Below, one piece after another: positions 1 to 6,925 of a DNA stretch of 29,429 bases (positions are counted from its first letter, which is position 1; the number at the start of each line of letters is the position of its first letter). The notes beneath the pieces are model-generated. The model was not told the origin of the DNA. It made no database searches and worked only from the letters and a program-made list of their open reading frames with translations. Source of the DNA: CAYXFZ01 sp964464385 (lineage in GTDB: Bacteria; Planctomycetota; UBA1135); contig CAYXFZ010000021.1 in assembly GCA_964464385.1 (NCBI GenBank), forward strand, positions 1-29,429, written 5' to 3'. The position numbers and the translations under genes are program-made.

Positions 1-1454
1 GCGACGTTTGACATGGTCGGCCTGACCCTGATCGTCAAAGGCCATAACAACAATGGCGGCACCATGGCGGCGACACAGGGTGGCGCGGCGGCGGAATTCT
101 TCCTCGCCGTCCTTGAGGGAGAGGGAGTTGACGAGGGCCTTGCCTTGCAGATTCTCAAGGCCCACTTCCAGAACCTCGAAGCGTGAGGAATCCACCACCA
201 CGGGGACGCGGGCAATGTCAGGTTCGCTGGCCAAGAGTCGCAGAAATCGGGTCATGGCGGCGGGGCCGTCCAGCAGACCTTCGTCCATGCAGACATCAAT
301 CATTTGCGCGCCGTCCTCCACTTGATCGCGCGCAATCACCAAGGCTTCTTCCCAAGCATCTTCCTTGACGAGGCGGGCGAACTTGCGCGAGCCAGACACA
401 TTGGTGCGCTCGCCAATGTTGATGAGGTTGCTCTCGGGTCGGATGACCAAGGGCTCCAGGCCAGAGAAGCGGGGGCGCTCCGAATCTACCTTGTGCGACC
501 GGGCGGCGGCCTGACGGGGTGCCTTGCCGCGCACGGCCTCGACCAGGGCGGCAATGTGCGCCGGCGTGGTGCCGCANNNNNNNNNNAGCAACCGCCAATG
601 ATGTTCAGTAGGCCGGAGTCGGCCCACTCGCCAATGGCGGCGGCCATTTCTTCCGGGGTCTGCTGGTATTCGCCGAACTCATCCGGCAGCCCAGCGTTGG
701 GGTAGGCCAGAATGCCGGATTCGGCCAAGGAGGCGACTTCCTCGAGGTGGGGGCGCATTTCTGCGGCGCCCAGCGCACAATTGAAACCCACGGCGAGGGG
801 TTGGGCGTGCCGAATGCTGGTCCAAAAGGCTTCGGCGGTTTGGCCAGAAAGGGTGCGTCCAGCGCGGTCCGTGATCGTGCCCGAAATCAGCAGGGGAATG
901 CGGCTGCCGCGGGCTTCTTGTTCCTCGAGCGCGGCCCATATCGCGGCCTTGGCGTTGAGGGTGTCGAACACGGTTTCGATGAGGAGGGCATCCACACCAC
1001 CGTTGAGGAGGCCGACGATTTGCTCTCGGTAGGCGGTCGCCAATCCTTGGAAATCCACTTCGCGGAAACCGGGATCTTCCACCTTGGGGGACATGGAAGC
1101 GGTGCGGTTCGTGGGGCCCACCGAGCCAAAGACGAATCGGGGTTGGTCGGGCGTGCGCGCCGTCCACGCATCCGCCGCCTCGCGGGCCAAGCGTGCCGCC
1201 GCCTCGTTGATTTCCACGACGCGATCTTCCAGGCTGAATTCTTTTTGGCCAATCGCAGTTGCTGAAAAAGTATTGGTTTCCACCGCGTCAGCGCCTGCTT
1301 CAAAGTAGCCTTCGTGCACGGCGCGTACTTCTTCTGGCTTGGACAAGTTCCACTCTTCAGCATTGCCGCGCATTCCCCGCGCCTGCAACTCCGTCCCCAT
1401 GGCACCATCCAGCACCAGGATTCGATCGGCCAAGAGTGCGTCGAGTTTGTCCAT
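1..1454 (-). CDS. metH: Cobalamin-dependent methionine synthase MetH, N-terminal part (runs off the left edge, contains an assembly gap)
   Basis: MetH transfers the methyl group of 5-methyl-THF to homocysteine through cobalamin, making methionine in the cytoplasm. About 289 residues precede the N run and 192 follow it. The first part is the homocysteine-binding barrel, with VLDGAMGT near residue 14, a zinc-ligand Cys at 226 (GFNCALG) and the first Cys of the GGCC pair at 289, just before the gap. After the gap, in another frame, CGTTP continues into the pterin-binding domain with GERTNVSGSRKF, MDEGLLDGP, VVDSSRFEVLE and VVMAFDDQGQAD, all close to the MetH family. The end of the pterin domain, the cobalamin domain and the activation domain lie outside the window. 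It starts 22 nt after the MTHFR fusion gene and is probably co-transcribed with it. No SD is seen. The frame change is judged an artefact of the gap, not a mutation. Confidence 0.93.
577..586. other. Assembly placeholder gap (10 N) inside metH
   Basis: There are exactly ten N. On the coding strand the left flank ends in GGTTGCT and the right flank begins TGCGGC. The family motif GGCCGTTP requires GGT TGC TGC GGC, which is obtained if the two flanks overlap by a single T. The gap therefore most likely replaces no real sequence, and its length is arbitrary. Confidence 0.85.
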
Positions 1455-1476
1455 GTTCAGCCCAAGCAGGGTTGCC

Positions 1477-3339
1477 TTAGGGGGCCAAGGCCCGCGCCTT
1501 TTCCAGCAGAGCCAAGGCCGGCTCCACTTTATTGAAGGGGGCGGCGATTTGGAATCCTTGGACCGCGTGCGCCAGAGCCTCCATCACATCCTGGGCAATG
1601 GCCAGGCCCTCTTCGCCGCCGCGCCCTTGGGCGTCGGCTTGCTCCATGCGTTGAATGACCTCATCCGGGACGACGACGCCGGGCACTTCTGAGGCCAGGA
1701 ACTCGGCGTTCTTCAAGCTGCGCAGGGGCCAGATGCCGGCCAAGATAGGGGGACAGGGGCCCTCGATGCGGGCCAAGAAATCCAGCAGGACTTGGGCGTC
1801 AAAGACGGGCTGGGTGATGGCGAAATCAATCCCGGCCTTGACCTTCCAGGCAAAGCGGGACAATTCTCGGTCCAGATCCACGGAGGTATGGCCGAGGGCG
1901 GCACCGATGCAGAAATCGGTGCGACAGCCGACCGGGTTGCCACCCAGATCCAAACCGTGGTTGAGGTGGTCGGCGATGTTGCACAGGCCGATGGAGTCCA
2001 CGTCAAAGACTGCAGTCACATCGGGATAGTCGCCCTGGTAGGGCGGATCGCCGGTCACGATCAAGATGTTGTGCAAATCCAAAGCGGCCATGCCCATCAA
2101 GTCCGATTGCATGCCGAGAAGGTTGCGGTCGCGGCAACAAAAATGCGGCAAGGTTTCGATGCCGATCTCCCTTTGCACAATGACCGCGGAGGCGGAGTTG
2201 GAAACGCGGGCGGTGGCGCGCGGACCATCCGGAATGTTGATGCAATTGGCGCCGGCATCTTTGAGTTGCTGTGCCGAGGCGATCAATTTGCCCATGTCCG
2301 GGGTACGTGGTGGTACCAATTCGATGCTGACTGGAAATTCCCCTTCAGCTAGGGCCTTGCCCAATTTCGTGCGCTTGGCCAGGGGAAGGGGCTGCAGGGG
2401 TTCCGGGCCAGTACGCTCGGATCGGAGTTTGACCGTGGAGGGAGAAATTTCCTGGGCAGTGACCCCAGCCACGGCGCGGGTGACGGCGCGAATGTGGTCG
2501 GGGGTGGTGCCGCAGCATCCGCCCAAGAGGCGACCACCGGCCTGCAAGAAGCGGCGCGCGAAGCGAGCAAAGTAATCCGGATTGTTTTCGAAGAAGAGCC
2601 GGCCTTCTACGGCGCGCGGCATCCCGGCGTTGGGCCGCGCCGAAACTGGCAAATCACTGGACTCGATCATGATCATGGCCGCTTCCAGAACCGAGCGCGG
2701 GCCGCTGGAACAGTTGATGCCAATGGCGTTGGCACCGGCGTCCTCCAATTGGTGGGCGGCCTCGGCAATAGATTCACCCCGCAGGGTGCGGTCATCTTGG
2801 TGGACACTGACGTGGGCCAGGATGGGCAAATCCGTTGCTTCGCGTAGGCCACGGAGGGCCTCGACCGCCTCGCCCAAGTTGCCGAAGGTCTCCAACGAGA
2901 TCCCATCCACTTCGGGCGCCAGAATTTGGCCGACGCGGCGGAAAACGTCCCGGGCCTCTTCTTTGCTGACGCGGCCGACCGGTTCGAGTTCGACGCCAAG
3001 GGGGCCCATGGAGCCCAGGACGTAGGCGCGGTTGTCGGCAGCCTCGCGCGCGATGCGTGCCGCAGCCAGCAGGATTTCCTCCAGCCGCTCGGCTACACGG
3101 TGGCGAGCCAAGCGATAAGGGTTGGCCCCGAAAGTGTTGGTTTGTATGGCGTGCGAGCCGGCTTCCAGAAAGGAGCGATGGATTTCCAGGACCCATTCTG
3201 GCCTTTCCAGGTTGGCCATCTCCAGACACTGATCCAGCGTCATGCCATGCTCATGCAACAGCGTACCCATGGCACCATCCAGCACCATCGGCCCCTGCAG
3301 CAATCGCTCCCCAAACGGCGTGATGGAAGAGGTCGTCAT
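1477..3339 (-). CDS. Bifunctional homocysteine S-methyltransferase / 5,10-methylenetetrahydrofolate reductase (YitJ type)
   Basis: This 620-residue fusion has the architecture of Bacillus YitJ. Residues 1-300 are a zinc-dependent homocysteine methyltransferase barrel with LDGAMGT at 20-26 and zinc ligands C210 (GINCSSG) and C275/C276 (GGCCGTT). Residues about 325-600 are a MetF-like flavin barrel that reduces methylene-THF to methyl-THF, with FPVSIELVPPRTPD, NILIVTGDPP, VKAGIDFAITQPVFD and PPILAGIWPLRS. It is the first gene of a minus-strand pair with metH, so methyl-THF made here is the substrate MetH uses. The methyl donor of the N-terminal half cannot be told from sequence. The start at 3339 lacks an SD, and a RAYT-type repeat lies only 7 nt upstream of it. 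No SAM or cobalamin riboswitch was recognised upstream. Confidence 0.93.
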   Translation of the reverse strand: MTTSSITPFGERLLQGPMVLDGAMGTLLHEHGMTLDQCLEMANLERPEWVLEIHRSFLEAGSHAIQTNTFGANPYRLARHRVAERLEEILLAAARIAREAADNRAYVLGSMGPLGVELEPVGRVSKEEARDVFRRVGQILAPEVDGISLETFGNLGEAVEALRGLREATDLPILAHVSVHQDDRTLRGESIAEAAHQLEDAGANAIGINCSSGPRSVLEAAMIMIESSDLPVSARPNAGMPRAVEGRLFFENNPDYFARFARRFLQAGGRLLGGCCGTTPDHIRAVTRAVAGVTAQEISPSTVKLRSERTGPEPLQPLPLAKRTKLGKALAEGEFPVSIELVPPRTPDMGKLIASAQQLKDAGANCINIPDGPRATARVSNSASAVIVQREIGIETLPHFCCRDRNLLGMQSDLMGMAALDLHNILIVTGDPPYQGDYPDVTAVFDVDSIGLCNIADHLNHGLDLGGNPVGCRTDFCIGAALGHTSVDLDRELSRFAWKVKAGIDFAITQPVFDAQVLLDFLARIEGPCPPILAGIWPLRSLKNAEFLASEVPGVVVPDEVIQRMEQADAQGRGGEEGLAIAQDVMEALAHAVQGFQIAAPFNKVEPALALLEKARALAP

Positions 3340-3346
3340 CGAAGTA

Positions 3347-3365
3347 ACCCGAAACAGAATAACAG
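3347..3365 (+). repeat. Left terminal repeat of the RAYT element (REP-like, 19 nt)
   Basis: The sequence acccgaaacagaataacag matches the left arm of the palindrome at 19928-19946 at 16 of 19 positions. It is inverted relative to the copy at 4551-4569. Eight nucleotides further in, a GTCC(C/G)GGG block occurs at the same spacing as in the 19.9 kb element, so the similarity extends beyond the arm. It sits 7 nt upstream of the start of the minus-strand MTHFR fusion gene. Confidence 0.75.
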
Positions 3366-3454
3366 CGCAAATCGTCCCGGGCTAAACCAACAGCCTTCCA
3401 AGTCCAAGAAAAAAGTAATGGGCGAAGAGCTAGTCCGTCTCCCATGGGCCCAAG

Positions 3455-4528
3455 ATGCCTTACCGCCGATACCCAGATGCTGAAGGAACCTGGCACCACG
3501 TCATGAATCGTGGGATTGCCAAGCGGTCCGTTTTTGAAAACCGACAAGATGTTCGCTATTTTCTGGCCCAACTCGCTCAAGCAGTAAAAAGAGAGGATTT
3601 GACGGTCCACGCATTCAGCCTAATGACAAACCACTTCCATCTCTTGATCCAAAGTCCGCACGGCCGCATGTCCAAGGGGATGCGCCGGGTTCAGCAGGAA
3701 TACTGCCGTTGGTTTAACCGCAGGCGGCAACGAGATGGCCCTCTGTTTCGTGGGCGGTTTCACTCAGTTCCGATCGAATCCCAGAGTCACTGGTTGGCAG
3801 TGGTGCGATACATCGATTTCAACCCGGTGGAGGCCAAGATGGTGGAAAACTCGGTGGAATACCCTCACGGGAGTCGCTGGCACTACCGGGAATTTGCGGG
3901 TCCTCCTTGGCTCGATCGATCTGTGGTGGAAGGCGTCGTCATGGGCAGCAATTCATTTTCTGCGTATTCGCCGAACAGATACGACGATGTGTTTGGTGAT
4001 TACGATCCCGGCGGGGTCGGCGGGTTTGTGAAGAAAAGACTGGGTTGCCAATATCCCCAAGCGGACCCCCTAGACGAACTGGTCGGAGCGACGCGAGAAG
4101 ATGTTCTCAAGTGGATGATTCGAAGGGCGACTTTGGCCGACGGAACAAAACCTGGGATTCCTCTCGTAAGTCCTGCAACTTTGACGGTGGCTCTGGCTGC
4201 AGAAGGAAGTCTAACAGAAGCTTGCGATCACAAGTGGGATGCTCCAAAGAAGCTGAATATGAAAGTCCTCCAAGCCGGCCTGCGCCGATCCCTCTGCCGC
4301 GATTCCTGCCAAACGATTGCCGTGAGAATGAACTGCAGCATGAGCTCGGTGCAGTCCTGGCTCCGCAAACATGCCAATTGGATGCAATACGATCAGGAAT
4401 ACGCGAGAAAAGCTTCTCAACTTGCTTGGCTTTCCTTCCAGAAAGACCACCCTTATCTCAGTAAAAATCCAGGCCTTCGGATTCCAGTTTCCTTTGCGGA
4501 GGCGGAGTCCGCCGCGGTTGCTTGTTGA
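3455..4528 (+). CDS. REP-associated tyrosine transposase (RAYT; Y1 HUH family)
   Basis: This 357-residue protein is a predicted single-strand DNA nuclease/transposase of the Y1 HUH superfamily. The metal-binding HxH is HFH at 60-62 in MTNHFHLLIQ, and the likely catalytic tyrosine is Y83 in EYCRWFNRR. Other RAYT signatures are WHHVMNRG at 13-20, GPLFRGRFHS at 95-104 and VRYIDFNPVEA at 117-127. Residues about 205-357 form a C-terminal extension with a possible helix-turn-helix (IAVRMNCSMSSVQSWLRKH), plausible for repeat DNA binding. The gene is flanked by inverted REP-like repeats, and the stop codon is followed within 10 nt by the right repeat. It looks intact. RAYTs usually act on REP elements in trans and are often single-copy and domesticated, so mobility is not certain. 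No SD at the start. Confidence 0.92.
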   Translation: MPYRRYPDAEGTWHHVMNRGIAKRSVFENRQDVRYFLAQLAQAVKREDLTVHAFSLMTNHFHLLIQSPHGRMSKGMRRVQQEYCRWFNRRRQRDGPLFRGRFHSVPIESQSHWLAVVRYIDFNPVEAKMVENSVEYPHGSRWHYREFAGPPWLDRSVVEGVVMGSNSFSAYSPNRYDDVFGDYDPGGVGGFVKKRLGCQYPQADPLDELVGATREDVLKWMIRRATLADGTKPGIPLVSPATLTVALAAEGSLTEACDHKWDAPKKLNMKVLQAGLRRSLCRDSCQTIAVRMNCSMSSVQSWLRKHANWMQYDQEYARKASQLAWLSFQKDHPYLSKNPGLRIPVSFAEAESAAVAC

Positions 4529-4535
4529 AAAGGAA

Positions 4536-4571
4536 CCGGGGTGAAACTGTCTGTTATTTTAGTTCGGGTTT
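4536..4571 (+). repeat. Right terminal repeat of the RAYT element (REP-like)
   Basis: The core 4551-4569 (ctgttattttagttcgggt) is identical to 19972-19990 and is the exact reverse complement of 19928-19946. Over 36 nt (4536-4571 against 19957-19992) only four positions differ, all in one block (gaaa against cttt at 4543-4546). The stop codon of the neighbouring minus-strand gene (4570-4572) abuts the core. Confidence 0.9.
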
Positions 4572-4905
4572 ATTTCAGGGTCAGGCTAATTCGGAGCATT
4601 TGGTTCTCCCGAATGCCGATGCGTTGGCGGACGGAGTTGCCATTGCGGTCGGTGGCGCCGATCATGGCCTTTTCTGCAGGCACGGTGCGGAAACCGAAGA
4701 CGCCCCTGCGGTTGGCTTGGGCGCGTTGAATGCCGCCCGTGCGTGTAATGATGCCGACGAAGGCGCCCGGAACTGCGTTGCCGCGGGCGTCCAGAACAAC
4801 GCCGATGACGGAGCCGGTGCCAGCAACTGTGGAATCCGCGGCGACCGTTTGTACGGCCGCGCTGCCGAGGAAAAGACAAAAAGCGGTTAGAAGGGCAAGT
4901 CTCAT
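4570..4905 (-). CDS. Small secreted protein with a carboxypeptidase-regulatory-like beta-sandwich
   Basis: The 111-residue product begins with a clear signal peptide (MRLALLTAFCLFLGSAAVQTVAA, cleavage near 23). The rest fits a CarboxypepD_reg-like fold: GSVIGVVLDARGNAVPGAFVGI, then an ANRRGVFGFRTVPAEKAMIGAT core, ending in MLRISLTL. Such domains are usually structural modules of exported proteins, and here the domain stands alone. No enzymatic residues are visible and no specific function is assigned. It ends exactly against the right RAYT repeat, whose flank supplies the TAA, so its original 3' end may have been altered by that element. It is divergent from the IDH-like gene, with a 60-nt shared upstream region. 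No SD. Confidence 0.75.
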   Translation of the reverse strand: MRLALLTAFCLFLGSAAVQTVAADSTVAGTGSVIGVVLDARGNAVPGAFVGIITRTGGIQRAQANRRGVFGFRTVPAEKAMIGATDRNGNSVRQRIGIRENQMLRISLTLK

Positions 4906-4965
4906 GGTTCCACCCTAGCACAGGGCTCCGTTATGCTCTGCGACCCCCGAAAACCCCCTGAAAAC

Positions 4966-6096
4966 ATGGCAAAACACAAAATTGGATGGATGCCCGGTGA
5001 TGGTGTTGGCAAAGAAGTGATGGCGGCGGCTCGCGTTGTTCTGGACGCCGTTGGCTTTGATGCCGAGTATGTGCCGCTCGACATTGGTTGGGATTATTGG
5101 TGCGCCGAAGGCGATGCCTTACCCGAACGGACGGTCGAGGGTCTGAAGGCCTGCGATGCCGCCCTGTTTGGCGCCATCACATCCAAGCCCAAGGCGGAGG
5201 CCGAGGCCGAGTTGGCCCCCGCGCTGCAAGGCACGGGCTTGATTTACCGTTCGCCGATCGTGCGCATGCGGCAAATGTTTGACCAGTACAGCAACTTGCG
5301 CCCCTGCAAGGCATTTCCGGGCAACCCGCTGAACTATCAGGACAACATTGACTTGGTCGTCTTCCGGGAAAACACCGAGGGCATGTACGGCGGGGTGGAG
5401 TGGCATCCAGTTGACGGAAAAATTCGCGAGGCCTTGGAAGCGCACCCCAACTTTGGCCGCTTTTCCGCCGTGCCGCCGGATGAAATGGCCATGTCCAGCC
5501 GCATCATCACTTGGAAAGGCGCCACCCGCATCGTGCGCGCCGCTTTTGAATATGGCAAGAAGCACGACTACCCCACGGTGACGGTGGTCGAGAAGCCCAA
5601 TGTCTTGCGCGAGACCAGCGGCATGATGATGGACGCCGCCCGTGCGGTTGCCGCCGATTACCCCGACATCGAATTGTGGGACACCAACATTGACGCCATG
5701 GTTATGTGGCTGGTGAAAAACCCGCAAAACTACGGTGTGATCGCCACTAGCAACTTGTTCGGCGATGTCATCTCCGATCTTTGCGCCCAATTGGTGGGGG
5801 GCCTGGGCTTTGCCGCTGCGGGCAGCATTGGCGAAGGCATTGCCGTCTTCGAGCCCACCCACGGCTCTGCCCCCAAATACGACGGCCAAGACAAAGTGAA
5901 CCCTCTTGCCTGCATCCTGGCCGCCAAAATGATGTTGGATCATCTCGGCGAGGCCGAGCAAGCCGAGCGCATCTACGGCGCCGTCAGCCAAGCCATCGCC
6001 GAGGGCAAGGTCCGTACCTATGACATGGGCGGATCCGCCAAGTGTTCCGAAATGGGCGCGGCCGTAGCTCAGGCGAGCATGGCCGCCAAGGCTTGA
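4966..6096 (+). CDS. Isocitrate/isopropylmalate dehydrogenase family protein (isocitrate dehydrogenase-like)
   Basis: The 376-residue product is a beta-decarboxylating dehydrogenase of a 2R-hydroxyacid, most likely isocitrate to 2-oxoglutarate. Family motifs are GDGVGKEV, SNLRPCKAFPG (substrate Arg), FRENTEGMYGGVE, KPNVLRETSGM, DTNIDAMVMWLVKNP, ATSNLFGDVISDL and EPTHGSAPKYDGQDKVNP. The last motif resembles E. coli Icd, where the Lys-Tyr after the Pro and the later Val contact the NADP phosphate. The C-terminal TYDMGGSAKCSE keeps the Icd-type Tyr but is shorter than TYDFERLMDGAKLLKCSE and lacks the following Arg, so coenzyme choice is uncertain. ATG 4966 was chosen over the upstream 4933 because family homology begins at AKHKIGWMPGDG. 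Homoisocitrate dehydrogenase is an alternative. The 3' end overlaps the convergent hydrolase by 28 nt. Confidence 0.88.
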   Translation: MAKHKIGWMPGDGVGKEVMAAARVVLDAVGFDAEYVPLDIGWDYWCAEGDALPERTVEGLKACDAALFGAITSKPKAEAEAELAPALQGTGLIYRSPIVRMRQMFDQYSNLRPCKAFPGNPLNYQDNIDLVVFRENTEGMYGGVEWHPVDGKIREALEAHPNFGRFSAVPPDEMAMSSRIITWKGATRIVRAAFEYGKKHDYPTVTVVEKPNVLRETSGMMMDAARAVAADYPDIELWDTNIDAMVMWLVKNPQNYGVIATSNLFGDVISDLCAQLVGGLGFAAAGSIGEGIAVFEPTHGSAPKYDGQDKVNPLACILAAKMMLDHLGEAEQAERIYGAVSQAIAEGKVRTYDMGGSAKCSEMGAAVAQASMAAKA

Positions 6097-6911
6097 GCCA
6101 CGGCCTGCGGCTGCTCCAAATGCACGGGGTGGCCGCAGGCGACGATGTCCACGCGTTCGGCGTGACGGAGAGCAGCCAGGCGGGAAGCCGCTGCAGGATG
6201 TCGGGCCAACACGCCGTATTCGGGAATCACCACGGTGACTGCGGCCGTGATGCGGCCCAGCAATTCCAGCCAATGTTCCTCAGGAAAAACAAAGGGGTTG
6301 GGCCCTAGCAAGCGCGGGTCCAAGCGCCAGCGCACCGTGCCGTCCTCCTGCGTTTCGCCAATGGAGTCCAGCAAGCGCTCGGACGCGTCCGCAGGCAAAT
6401 GCTTTTGCCGTTTTTGAATGCGTTGCAGGGCCGCTTCCCGATTCGGTGCAACCCGAAACGGCGGTCGAATCTCTTGCGAGGCCAGCAACATCTTTGCCCA
6501 GCGATCCCAATGCAGGGCGGCGTCGCCCGGAGTCCCACCGAGCGCATCCAGCAACAGGATTTTGGGCGGGCAACGATCCGGCAGAGCTCCGGCCAGTAGG
6601 CAGGCCAAGATGCCGCCCATGGAATGCGCCACCAAGACATCCGGCGCCTCATTCTTGGCCCGTAGACTTTCCAGAAGCCCGAGCAGATCCTTCAAATGAT
6701 CCAATTGATGAAAGGAGGCCCCCTCACCACCCGAGGAACTGGCCCCATGGCCGCGCCAATCCAGCGCAGAAAGGCGACAAAACGCGGCGCATTCTGAGGC
6801 CAAAGCGGCGAAACTCCCGGCGCAATCCAAAAAACCGGGCAGGGCAAGGACGCGGGGCCCGGTTCCGGGCCAGCTCTGGACAGCAAGGGGGATCAAGGAC
6901 ACGGGTTCCAT
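6069..6911 (-). CDS. Alpha/beta hydrolase
   Basis: This 280-residue cytoplasmic hydrolase has an oxyanion LPGF at 24-27, WRGHG at 52-56, the nucleophile elbow AHSMGG with S97, and a C-terminal CGHPVHLEQPQAVAQAL where H261 or H264 would complete the triad. The layout resembles MhpC/BioH/menaquinone-type esterases, but nothing identifies the substrate. The last 28 nt overlap the 3' end of the IDH-like gene on the other strand. The start lies only 14 nt from the divergent secreted-protein gene. No SD at ATG 6911. Confidence 0.85.
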   Translation of the reverse strand: MEPVSLIPLAVQSWPGTGPRVLALPGFLDCAGSFAALASECAAFCRLSALDWRGHGASSSGGEGASFHQLDHLKDLLGLLESLRAKNEAPDVLVAHSMGGILACLLAGALPDRCPPKILLLDALGGTPGDAALHWDRWAKMLLASQEIRPPFRVAPNREAALQRIQKRQKHLPADASERLLDSIGETQEDGTVRWRLDPRLLGPNPFVFPEEHWLELLGRITAAVTVVIPEYGVLARHPAAASRLAALRHAERVDIVACGHPVHLEQPQAVAQALAAMLA

Positions 6912-6925
6912 GGTAGTTTGGTGCC

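Larger units (their letters stand above)
3347..4571 (+). mobile_element. RAYT element: Y1-transposase gene bounded by inverted REP-like repeats
   Basis: The unit runs from the left repeat (3347-3365) through the transposase gene (3455-4528) to the right repeat (4536-4571). The terminal 19-mers are inverted relative to each other with 3 mismatches. Joined end to end, the two ends closely resemble the 63-nt palindrome at 19928-19990. RAYT genes are known to be flanked by REP sequences, but calling this a discrete mobilisable unit is inference. No target-site duplication was identified. Confidence 0.65.

Noticed and set aside
296..598. Separate small ORF on the minus strand beginning at the N run, and apparent frameshift in metH
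   Set aside because: Reading continues the MetH pterin-binding domain in the frame obtained when the artificial gap is ignored; it is neither a separate gene nor a pseudogene.
4933..4965. Upstream start for the IDH-like gene
   Set aside because: The extra 11 residues (MLCDPRKPPEN) lack family similarity. ATG 4966 fits the conserved N-terminus.
5119..6273. Long antisense frame opposite the IDH-like gene
   Set aside because: It is a GC-rich shadow of a conserved coding gene with no coherent protein features. The same applies to 8716-10098 (minus) and 24469-25563 (plus).
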